Source: an uncultured Bacilli bacterium
GTDB lineage: Bacteria; Bacillota_I; Bacilli_A; RF39; UBA660
Direction of reading: 5' to 3'
Length of the DNA: 25,289 nucleotides
Assembly (NCBI GenBank): GCA_949440065.1
Contig: CASRZP010000006.1
Location: forward strand, 1 to 25,289
Positions 1-6,424 of this stretch are shown piece after piece. Made by a program: the position numbers and the translations under genes. Every line of letters begins with the position of its first letter. Position 1 is the stretch's first letter. The notes beneath the pieces were generated by a model. It saw only the letters and a program-made list of their open reading frames with translations, had not been told where the DNA came from and ran no database searches.

Positions 1-139
1 TCATTGTTCCTACTTTAATGGTGATGGCTGACTTACTTATCTGGTTTGCTGAAAACAGTGCATAAGAAGAATACATCAGTACAATTCCTGATACCATAAT
101 TCCTATTAAAATTATCAAAAATATCTTTTTCTTTTTCAT
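1..139 (-). CDS. Exported protein, N-terminal fragment (cut by window edge)
   Basis: The reading frame starts at an ATG with the ribosome binding site GAGGGG 7-8 bases upstream and runs off the left edge of the window, so only 46 residues are visible. They form a basic start (MKKKK), a hydrophobic stretch of about 20 residues and then a YALFSANQ-like segment ending in IKVGTM. This layout (membrane/signal segment, then an ALFS-type motif and a short beta-like stretch) resembles the start of TasA/camelysin-like or pilin-like surface proteins, but that assignment is only a guess from the N-terminus. The gene lies behind a leader with its own promoter, a short G-tract ORF and a terminator hairpin, which suggests conditional expression. 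Confidence 0.6.
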   Translation of the reverse strand, partial: MKKKKIFLIILIGIMVSGIVLMYSSYALFSANQISKSAITIKVGTM

Positions 140-226
140 ATTTTAGCCCCTCATTATCATTATCTCTTATATATTATCCTATTTTTGTCGATTTTTGGTA
201 AAAGTTAGCAAATAATAAATTAGAGC

Positions 227-257
227 AATAAAAAGAATGGGAATTTCTTCTCATCCT
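227..257 (-). terminator. Intrinsic terminator in the leader of the left-edge gene
   Basis: Reading the minus strand, a 10-position stem (9 paired, one G-T, one A-C mismatch) closes on a GAAA loop and is followed by TTTTTATT. It lies between the leader ORF (278-349) and the gene start at 139, so it could act as an attenuator of that gene. It is also the first terminator after the prolyl-tRNA synthetase gene. Confidence 0.65.
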
Positions 258-277
258 TGATATTAAAGGGTTTTATT

Positions 278-349
278 TTAAATACTACCCCCCCCCCTAG
301 TTAATTTTTGGTAAACTTTAGTGCGTAAAAATTGATTCTTCCTGTTCAT
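278..349 (-). CDS. Leader ORF 1, 23 codons, with G10 tract
   Basis: A short ORF starts at ATG 349 with the ribosome binding site GAGGTG 7 bases upstream and its own promoter at 388-416. It encodes a 23-residue peptide, basic in its first half and ending in KVYQKLTRGGGSI, with a run of ten G encoding the glycines. The core K-V-Y-Q-K-L-T-R-G-G matches K-I-N-Q-M-S-T-R-G-G of the leader at 21956-22036, and the underlying DNA is also alike. In the G10 state the stop lies about 20 bases before the terminator stem. With G9 or G12 the frame would stay open through the whole hairpin. I do not recognise the peptide from any named family; a regulatory leader is the inference. Confidence 0.6.
   Translation of the reverse strand: MNRKNQFLRTKVYQKLTRGGGSI
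288..297 (-). repeat. Homopolymeric tract, 10 G on minus strand
   Basis: Ten consecutive C on the plus strand sit inside leader ORF 1. Runs of this length are prone to replication slippage, and each one-base change alters the reading frame of the leader. The only comparable tract in the window is at 22001-22008, at the same place in the second leader. Confidence 0.9.
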
Positions 350-387
350 TATCACACACCTCTTTTCCTACCTTTTATTATGATAAA

Positions 388-416
388 ATTTTAACATAAC
401 ATGAATATCTTCACAA
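388..416 (-). promoter_or_regulatory. Promoter of leader ORF 1
   Basis: On the minus strand TTGTGA and TAAAAT are separated by 17 bases, with TG one base before the -10. It lies just after the stop codon of the prolyl-tRNA synthetase gene and gives a start about 30 bases before the leader ATG. Confidence 0.6.
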
Positions 417-431
417 GCTATAAATTTAATG

Positions 432-1700
432 CTATTTAAATAATTCATCAATTTTATTAATTTCTATATTAAATCTCTCTTGCGTCTTAGTTGCTTCGAT
501 TTCTATCGTATCACTTGTTGCATGATTTCCAATGATGGCAATATATGGAGTTCCTAAGGTATAAGCATCTTTAATTCGGTTTCCTAAAGAGTACCCTTCA
601 CGATCATCAATAATCGAAGAAATTCCTAAATTCGTTAATTTATCATATAAATTCTTAGCAATTTCCTCTTTATCTTCTTTATAGACAATCTGAATTTTGT
701 ATGGAGCTATTGCTAAAGGTAGAGAAAATCCTTCTATTTTTCCTTCTTTTCTAATGACATTATTTTCAATTAATACGGCAATAATTCTACCTAAGCCAAT
801 ACCATAACACCCCATATAGTAAGGGCAATCTTTTCCCTTATCATCTTTAAAATATAGCTTCATTGACTCCGAGTATCTAGTTCCTAACTGAAAGTTATTT
901 CCAAGTTCTACTGACTGATATTCTTCTAAAGTAGCAATATTCTTAATACCTAACTGATCTAAATATTCTTCCTTATTATCAAACGTTAACACTTCCTGAT
1001 TGATTCCTATATGATTTTCTTTATCATAATAAATCTTATCTTCCCCTAAATGCGTTGGGGCTTGGAATTCTTCGGCAACTTTGCCACCGATTACTCCATT
1101 ATCACTTACCGTTGGAACAATAAATATGCCTAAACGTTTAAAAATATTCATGTACGCATTATGCATCAATTGATAAGACTTTTTCATATCTTCTTCATTT
1201 TTATCAAAAGAATACGCATCCATCATGACAAACGTTCTTGGACGAAATAGATACCCTCTTGTTCTAATTTCTTTTCTAAACTTATCTCCAATTTGATAAT
1301 AAATCGCTGGTAAATTCTTATAAGAGGATAAGCGATTAGCACCAAAAATGGTAGCACATTCTTCTGCCGTTGGGGCTAGTCCATACTCTCCTAGATTGTT
1401 ATCTATCGTAAACATAATATCATTTTCCTTGGTGTACATATCCCAACGATTTGATTGTTCCCACACTTTTTTAGGTTGCATTTTAGGAAACTCTACTTGA
1501 ATACATCCTGATTTATCTAATTCTTCAATAATAATATTTTCAACAGCTCGCTCAAGTTTTGTCCATAGATTTCCATAACCATAGATACCACTTTCATATT
1601 GGTACAACTCTCCTAGTTTCATTAAAATATCTTGTCCTGAATAGTTACTATCCACATCATTCAAATTAATCTTTTTAATATTTAATCCACTTAATCTCAT
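432..1700 (-). CDS. proS: Prolyl-tRNA synthetase, short form without editing domain
   Basis: Class II aminoacyl-tRNA synthetase that charges tRNA-Pro with proline in the cytoplasm. The 422 residues show the TAEE motif (111-114), motif 2 (FRKEIRTRG at 141-149, then MDAYSF) and motif 3 (GCYGIGLGR near 300), followed by the C-terminal anticodon-binding domain from about residue 335. The usual bacterial enzyme is about 570 residues and carries a roughly 180-residue editing insertion between motifs 2 and 3. Here only a short link is present (GGKVAEEFQAPTHLGED and following), so post-transfer editing of Ala-tRNA-Pro should be missing unless a free-standing editing protein exists elsewhere. The start has AAGGAG 8-9 bases upstream. 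A T-box leader with a probable proline specifier precedes it, which supports the assignment. No terminator is seen directly after the stop. Confidence 0.95.
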   Translation of the reverse strand: MRLSGLNIKKINLNDVDSNYSGQDILMKLGELYQYESGIYGYGNLWTKLERAVENIIIEELDKSGCIQVEFPKMQPKKVWEQSNRWDMYTKENDIMFTIDNNLGEYGLAPTAEECATIFGANRLSSYKNLPAIYYQIGDKFRKEIRTRGYLFRPRTFVMMDAYSFDKNEEDMKKSYQLMHNAYMNIFKRLGIFIVPTVSDNGVIGGKVAEEFQAPTHLGEDKIYYDKENHIGINQEVLTFDNKEEYLDQLGIKNIATLEEYQSVELGNNFQLGTRYSESMKLYFKDDKGKDCPYYMGCYGIGLGRIIAVLIENNVIRKEGKIEGFSLPLAIAPYKIQIVYKEDKEEIAKNLYDKLTNLGISSIIDDREGYSLGNRIKDAYTLGTPYIAIIGNHATSDTIEIEATKTQERFNIEINKIDELFK

Positions 1701-1729
1701 TTTCTTCTTCTCCTTTTACTTTTTTTAGA

Positions 1730-1925
1730 AAAAACAAAAAAAGAATGGTCAAGGAGTGCATATTACACGGTACCATCCTTTATTTATCTTTATTCTAATA
1801 ACGGCGATTCCCCGGAAATGTTTACATTTCTCTTAGAGGTAGGAATTTATTTTTCATTTTATTATCTTTCACCAAACGATAACTCTCTATAAAAATTAGA
1901 AATAAACTATGTCCTCATCAACAAT
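1730..1925 (-). promoter_or_regulatory. T-box riboswitch (proline specific)
   Basis: The minus-strand leader of the prolyl-tRNA synthetase gene contains the T-box landmarks in order: GATGAGGACATAG at the start of stem I, AGAGAG, the GGTGAAAG segment, a specifier region, and the antiterminator sequence GGATGGTACCGTG. The TGGT of the last motif would pair with the ACCA end of uncharged tRNA. The most likely specifier codon is CCT (Pro) at 1843-1841, followed by A. A competing terminator pairs GGATGGT with ACCATTC and ends in TTTTTTTG TTTTTT. Uncharged tRNA-Pro should therefore raise synthetase expression. The exact specifier was judged from position by eye; a second CCT lies 4 bases downstream. 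Confidence 0.92.
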
Positions 1926-1935
1926 TTATGGTTTC

Positions 1936-1964
1936 ATTCTAACATAAAATATTACAAATTGCAA
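1936..1964 (-). promoter_or_regulatory. Promoter of the T-box/proS transcript
   Basis: TTGCAA and TAGAAT are separated by 17 bases on the minus strand, with TG before the -10. The start point falls just before the T-box stem I. The promoter sits immediately behind the stop codon of the VanZ/RDD gene. Confidence 0.65.
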
Positions 1965-1968
1965 TAAG

Positions 1969-3069
1969 CTATTTTATCGTACTTTCTAGATGTGTCTTAC
2001 TTAATTTTTCATACAGCATTCTCTTATTGGTAAACAAATACTTAATACCACTAATCATATACAGCAAAAAGATAATACCCAAGAAAATAACACCCATAAA
2101 CTCTACTAAAATATTTCCAAAATGAAAACGCATTAAAATATATCCTAAGGCAAAAGGAATACCAAAGTATAGAACAAGGAAAATGATATTTCTTAAATAA
2201 AACTTAACAAGCTTTGGTAAATTATTCTCATCTTGCACCTGAATTTTTAAAAACTTTTCTCCTAGTGTACTACATTTTAAAATAGTAGGAATAAGAAAAT
2301 AATAAATAAAAATAGAAAAACCCAAAATAGAATAGTTACTAAAACGATGGGAAAACATCATTTCTAATGGAAGATGTAATAGCAAGAATAAGAAGAAATC
2401 TAAACACAAACAAGTTGTTCTTCTAAAACCTGATACGACTTTTCCTTTTTCTTTAGCTTTTTCATCTACTTCATTTGTTTTAGGTAAAATTTTTAATAGA
2501 GGTTTAGCTATTACATAACCTAAAAGCCCACCGAAGGTATTTAAAATTAAATCATCCACATCAAATAAACGATATCCTCTTGGATAAATAAAGTATAAAC
2601 CACTAAGCTGAGTTAATTCAAAAAACAGGCTTAGTAAAAAAGTATAAAGAATAATTCGTTTTTTATCACATTTAAAATAATATCTTAAATAAATACCAAA
2701 AGGTAAGGTTAAGAAAACATTATATAACGGAACATAAAAACAGGACTCTTTTAAAGCTACTAAATAGGTGTGAATATCTTGAATGCGAAAAGAAGTTTGA
2801 TGGATAAAATCAGTGATAAAATGAAAAGGAATCCATTGTGTTCTTGGTGTAGTTAATAAAGCGACTTCACTAATTTTAGGAAGAGGCAAAATCACTAGAA
2901 AATAAGCACATAACAAATATAGAGCAAATGAATAAATCATTAGTGCTTTAAAAAAAGAAATAGAGCCATATCGATGATATTGTACCAAGATAAAAGGAGC
3001 ACTCATCAAAAAGGCCAAAAAAGGAAAAGCCAAAAGGGCTATTTTTATTACCTCAACATAACTTTCCAT
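1969..3069 (-). CDS. VanZ-like and RDD domain membrane protein
   Basis: A 366-residue polytopic membrane protein. Residues about 45-190 look like a VanZ-type domain: several hydrophobic helices with WIPFHFI, a SLFFELTQL segment and FDVDDLILNTFGGLLGY, the typical VanZ signature. From about residue 215 an RDD-type domain follows: FRRTTCLCLDFF, then STLGEKFLKIQV and further helices to the C-terminus. VanZ family proteins are linked to teicoplanin tolerance in enterococci, but most have no known role; RDD proteins are also largely uncharacterised, with some implicated in ion transport. The start has AAGGAGTG 8 bases upstream. The gene is divergent from the lipoprotein gene and shares its promoter region. 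The substrate or activity cannot be read from the sequence. Confidence 0.85.
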   Translation of the reverse strand: MESYVEVIKIALLAFPFLAFLMSAPFILVQYHRYGSISFFKALMIYSFALYLLCAYFLVILPLPKISEVALLTTPRTQWIPFHFITDFIHQTSFRIQDIHTYLVALKESCFYVPLYNVFLTLPFGIYLRYYFKCDKKRIILYTFLLSLFFELTQLSGLYFIYPRGYRLFDVDDLILNTFGGLLGYVIAKPLLKILPKTNEVDEKAKEKGKVVSGFRRTTCLCLDFFLFLLLHLPLEMMFSHRFSNYSILGFSIFIYYFLIPTILKCSTLGEKFLKIQVQDENNLPKLVKFYLRNIIFLVLYFGIPFALGYILMRFHFGNILVEFMGVIFLGIIFLLYMISGIKYLFTNKRMLYEKLSKTHLESTIK

Positions 3070-3098
3070 AAATATCCACTCCTTTTATTACATTCATT

Positions 3099-3107
3099 AT
3101 TATATCA
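3099..3107 (-). promoter_or_regulatory. Extended -10 of the VanZ/RDD gene
   Basis: TGATATAAT on the minus strand, 30 bases before the start codon. No clear -35 is present; the place where it would lie is occupied by the AACTAGG-like relic at 3109-3132. Confidence 0.5.
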
Positions 3108-3108
3108 G

Positions 3109-3132
3109 TTTTACAAAAAATTAACTAGGTAA
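3109..3132 (+). other. Possible relic of the leader-ORF core (YKKLTR stop)
   Basis: The plus strand here resembles the leader ORF 1 core: TACAAAAAATTAACTAGG against TACCAAAAATTAACTAGG. In frame it reads F-Y-K-K-L-T-R and then stops. There is no G tract, no start codon in frame and no ribosome binding site, so it is at most a decayed copy. It lies just before the lipoprotein promoter. Confidence 0.3.
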
Positions 3133-3149
3133 TTTCAAACTTTGCATAC

Positions 3150-3178
3150 TTGAAAAGTAAAAATATCCTTGCTATAAT
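3150..3178 (+). promoter_or_regulatory. Promoter of the lipoprotein gene
   Basis: TTGAAA and TATAAT separated by exactly 17 bases, with TGC in front of the -10. The start codon is 20 bases downstream of the -10. Confidence 0.75.
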
Positions 3179-3197
3179 AAAGGCGAAAGGAGATACC

Positions 3198-3986
3198 ATG
3201 AAAAAATTGATTATATTTATTGGAATAATTTTCTTTCTAACAGGATGTTCCACTGATTCTAAGTTAGAAAAAATTATTAGAGAAAACAATTATGGATACG
3301 GCTGGGGTCCAACTAATCAAGAAGGGTTAAAATGTGAAGAGATAAAAGATGCCGTTTCTTATCAAGGTGATTATTTTGTTACTTCTCATGGAGATATTTA
3401 TCTATTTAATAGTAGCAAATTATTTTCTAATCATAAAAATTGTATAAAAACAGAATACAATAGTGGAGCATCATCTTTTTCTTACGCTAATATCATTTAT
3501 AATAAAGATAAAGAACCAGTGTATATTACAGACTATGATAATGAACAATTAACCTTCTTAACACCAAATGAATACAAGGAAAAAACTGGATACGATTATT
3601 CATTTAACAAAACGATAACTTCCTTAAATTTTGACTTTATTTCTTACAATGATAGTTATTCAAACGAAATTATCATCGTGCAAAATCATAAAATATTTTA
3701 TGTTGATGATAATAACAAACACTTTTTATTAGGAACTATTCCCGAGGATGAGAAAATCTTATATATGAGTGGTGCTTTAATAAAAACAGATAAGGCTTAC
3801 TATACTTTAGTTCAAACCAATTTAGAAGAATGTAACACTTATGTAGATATAAAATGCAAAACGGGATTTGTTAAAAGTTCCTTATCAGAAGTCTATGACA
3901 ATTTAATTTTCGTTGGACAAGATATTTTGGTAGATAAAGATTATCATTCTTATGGTAAAGGAATAAGTTTTTCTATTAATCCATAG
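3198..3986 (+). CDS. Lipoprotein of unknown function
   Basis: The start at ATG 3198 is chosen because GAAAGGAG lies just upstream and because the first residues then form a clean lipoprotein signal peptide, MKKLIIFIGIIFFLTGC, with the lipobox LTGC and the lipidated Cys at residue 17. A longer in-frame start (TTG at 3150) would fall inside the promoter and spoil the signal peptide. The mature part of about 245 residues is rich in Tyr, Asn, Asp and Lys and looks like a beta-rich extracellular domain with repeated short segments (GDYFVTSHGDIYLF, SYSNEIIIVQNHKIFYVDDNNKHF). It contains several Cys (KCEE, NCIK, EECNTYVDIKC) that may form disulphides. I do not recognise a family. It is a single-gene transcript with its own promoter and terminator. 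Confidence 0.8.
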   Translation: MKKLIIFIGIIFFLTGCSTDSKLEKIIRENNYGYGWGPTNQEGLKCEEIKDAVSYQGDYFVTSHGDIYLFNSSKLFSNHKNCIKTEYNSGASSFSYANIIYNKDKEPVYITDYDNEQLTFLTPNEYKEKTGYDYSFNKTITSLNFDFISYNDSYSNEIIIVQNHKIFYVDDNNKHFLLGTIPEDEKILYMSGALIKTDKAYYTLVQTNLEECNTYVDIKCKTGFVKSSLSEVYDNLIFVGQDILVDKDYHSYGKGISFSINP

Positions 3987-3987
3987 T

Positions 3988-4010
3988 AAAAAGGACTAAT
4001 GTCCTTTTTT
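3988..4010. terminator. Bidirectional terminator between lipoprotein and metal-efflux operon
   Basis: A nine-pair stem AAAAAGGAC/GTCCTTTTT with the loop TAAT; T-runs follow on both strands. It ends the lipoprotein transcript on the plus strand and the copZ end of the five-gene operon on the minus strand, which stop only a few bases away on either side. Confidence 0.85.
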
Positions 4011-4011
4011 G

Positions 4012-4233
4012 TTATATCATATTTGCTTCATCACTTACTTGAAAACCTAGATTTTCAATTTTTTCCATGACTTCTTGTACTAATTTATCCTTTTTCACTG
4101 TAAACGTTAACTCCTTATTTTCTAAAGAAAGTGTAATATCCTCTACGCCCTTTATCCCAGATATCGCATTTTTAATACGATTAACACATCCTTCACACTT
4201 CATTCCATCAATAACCAATTTAATTTCTTTCAT
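4012..4233 (-). CDS. copZ: Copper chaperone, CopZ-like HMA protein
   Basis: A 73-residue protein that is a single heavy-metal-associated domain. The Cu(I)-binding loop GMKCEGC is at residues 10-16 (CxxC), followed by the expected beta-alpha-beta pattern (VEDITLSLENKELTFTV, then VMEKIENLGF). CopZ-type chaperones carry Cu(I) in the cytoplasm and hand it to a CopA ATPase. The start has AGGAGG 8 bases upstream and lies inside the end of the copA gene (14-base overlap), so the two are translationally linked. It is the last gene of the metal-efflux operon. Confidence 0.88.
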   Translation of the reverse strand: MKEIKLVIDGMKCEGCVNRIKNAISGIKGVEDITLSLENKELTFTVKKDKLVQEVMEKIENLGFQVSDEANMI

Positions 4234-6409
4234 CCTTTTTTCCTCCTAATCTTAGCGAATTGAATACCACCGTTAAACTACTAAACGTCATGGCAATACT
4301 TCCTAGCATTGGACTCATCGTGATACCCAAAGGTTCTAAAAGCCCCATAGCAATAGGAATCATACACATATTATAGAAAAATGCCCAGAAGAGATTTTGC
4401 TTAATTACTTTATAAGATTGCTTACTTATTTTCATCAAATCTAAAATATTTTGAATATCATTATTCATCAAAATCACATCAGAAGAGTCCATCGCAACAT
4501 CGCATCCTTCATTAATACTAATACCAATAAAAGCACTAACTAAACTAGGTGCATCATTGATTCCATCACCTACCATGACAACCTTTTTCCCATCATCCAT
4601 CAACTTTTTAATTTCACTTTCTTTATTTTGAGGAAGAACATCAGCGATAACCTTACTAATACCTAACTCTTTAGCAATCAACTTAGCAACCACTTCATTA
4701 TCTCCTGTTAACATCATCACATCAATTCCCATTTTCTTAAACGTATCTATCGTCTTTTTCACATCTTTTCTTATCGTATCACGAACACCAATTAATCCAA
4801 TAACCTTTTGATTTTCAACAACATAAATAATACTACAACCATTCTTTGTTAAAAAGTTATAATCCTTGCTTCTATTCTCTTCCAACTTTAACTTAGCTAA
4901 TACCTTTTGATTACCTAAATAATATTCGTCTTTTTCTATTTTTCCATAAATACCAATACCATTTAACGTCTTAATCTCTTCTACTTCCAAACTTTTTTCT
5001 ACATCAAATGCCTTACCAATGGGATGATGAGAACCGTGTTCAAGATTTGCCACAATATTTAATAATTTATCATCTTTATACTTAGAATAATTAAATAGTT
5101 TAAACACTTTCAACTTACCATATGTTAATGTACCTGTTTTATCCAATACAATCGTATCAATATCTTTTGCTTTTTCAAGTACTTCCCCATCACGTAAAAA
5201 TAAACCTTTCTTAGCACACCGTCCATTACTTACCATGATAACTAAAGGAACAGCTAAGCCTAAAGCACAAGGACAAGCCACTACTAAGATAGTAATCATA
5301 TGAATTAACGATTGTTCTAGCGAAACACCAAATAACATTTGGAAAAGAAAAGTTAATATAGCAATGATTAGTACAATAGGAACAAAATATCCACTAATTC
5401 GATCGGCTAATTTTTGTATTTTACTTTTCGTATTTGTCGCTTCTACTACTAGTTTAACAATTTCTGATATCGTAGATTCCCTACCAATTCCTGTTGCTTG
5501 ATACAAAATATATCCATCATAACTAATAGCACCAGCGATAACCTTACTTCCTTTTTCTTTTAACACAGGAACACTCTCTCCTGTAATAAAACTCTCATCC
5601 ACATAAGTTTTTCCACTAACCACAGTTCCATCAACAGCTACTTTATCTCCTGCTTTACAAATTAAGATATCACCCTTTTTTACCTCATCGATAGTTACTT
5701 GCTTTTCCTTACCATCTACACTTAATGTTGCACTTAAAGGAGTAATTTGCACTAATTTTTTTATGGCTGACTTCGTTTTTTCCTTACTGATATTTTCTAA
5801 ATACCTGCCTAGTTGAATAAAATAAATAACCATGCAAGTAGATTCAAAATATAAACTAGACATATATATAGGATGATTCAATAAGATATGGATATACCCA
5901 TAAATACTATAGAAAAAACTAAATAACACACTAAACATTACTAATGTATCCATGTTTGGCATTTTATGATATAAATTCTTAATACCACTTGTTAATATGT
6001 CACGTCCATACCAAAGAAATAATAAAGTAAACACCAATAAAGTAGTAGCAAATACCTTTGGATAATAATGATTAAGAAAAGGAACACTAGGTAAATTTAT
6101 CATATGTCCCATGGAAATATACATCATAAAAATAAGGAAAAGGCCTAAACCAATGAGCTTTGTCTTATCTTTATGCCTATCTTCACTTTCATTTATTCCC
6201 TTAAATTCACCTAAACTAGTAAAACCTGCTTCACTAACATATCGTTCTAAATCCTTTTTACTTAGATTTTCATATTCAATGGTAGCTAAAGATAAGACTA
6301 AATTCACCGTAGCTTTGTTTATCCCTTTTTGTTTATTCAAATATTTTTCTAATCCTATCGAACATGCACTACAAGTCATTCCATCAATGCTTAAAATTAT
6401 TTTATTCAC
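4220..6409 (-). CDS. copA: Copper-exporting P1B-type ATPase
   Basis: Membrane pump that uses ATP to export Cu(I). With the GTG start at 6409, which has AAGGTG at proper spacing, the protein has 729 residues; an in-frame GTG three codons earlier has no ribosome binding site. It holds one N-terminal HMA domain (GMTCSAC near residue 10), the TGES actuator motif (276-279), the transmembrane metal site CPC (379-381), the phosphorylated Asp in DKTGT (423), the HP motif (462-463) and GDGINDAP. The last helices carry FYN and MTFSS, the YN and MxxSS residues that mark the Cu(I) (P1B-1) subgroup. It follows the Zn/Cd ATPase gene by 15 bases and overlaps copZ. Confidence 0.93.
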   Translation of the reverse strand: MNKIILSIDGMTCSACSIGLEKYLNKQKGINKATVNLVLSLATIEYENLSKKDLERYVSEAGFTSLGEFKGINESEDRHKDKTKLIGLGLFLIFMMYISMGHMINLPSVPFLNHYYPKVFATTLLVFTLLFLWYGRDILTSGIKNLYHKMPNMDTLVMFSVLFSFFYSIYGYIHILLNHPIYMSSLYFESTCMVIYFIQLGRYLENISKEKTKSAIKKLVQITPLSATLSVDGKEKQVTIDEVKKGDILICKAGDKVAVDGTVVSGKTYVDESFITGESVPVLKEKGSKVIAGAISYDGYILYQATGIGRESTISEIVKLVVEATNTKSKIQKLADRISGYFVPIVLIIAILTFLFQMLFGVSLEQSLIHMITILVVACPCALGLAVPLVIMVSNGRCAKKGLFLRDGEVLEKAKDIDTIVLDKTGTLTYGKLKVFKLFNYSKYKDDKLLNIVANLEHGSHHPIGKAFDVEKSLEVEEIKTLNGIGIYGKIEKDEYYLGNQKVLAKLKLEENRSKDYNFLTKNGCSIIYVVENQKVIGLIGVRDTIRKDVKKTIDTFKKMGIDVMMLTGDNEVVAKLIAKELGISKVIADVLPQNKESEIKKLMDDGKKVVMVGDGINDAPSLVSAFIGISINEGCDVAMDSSDVILMNNDIQNILDLMKISKQSYKVIKQNLFWAFFYNMCMIPIAMGLLEPLGITMSPMLGSIAMTFSSLTVVFNSLRLGGKKDERN

Positions 6410-6424
6410 CCAAATCACCTTTAA

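Noticed and set aside
3150..3197. Longer N-terminus for the lipoprotein starting at TTG 3150
   Set aside because: It lies inside the -35/-10 region, has no ribosome binding site and would bury the lipoprotein signal peptide.
5808..5820. Further AACTAGG-type match to the leader core in the copA region
   Set aside because: It lies in conserved ATPase coding sequence (QLGRYLEN), so the match is chance; it shows that the 7-base motif alone carries little weight.
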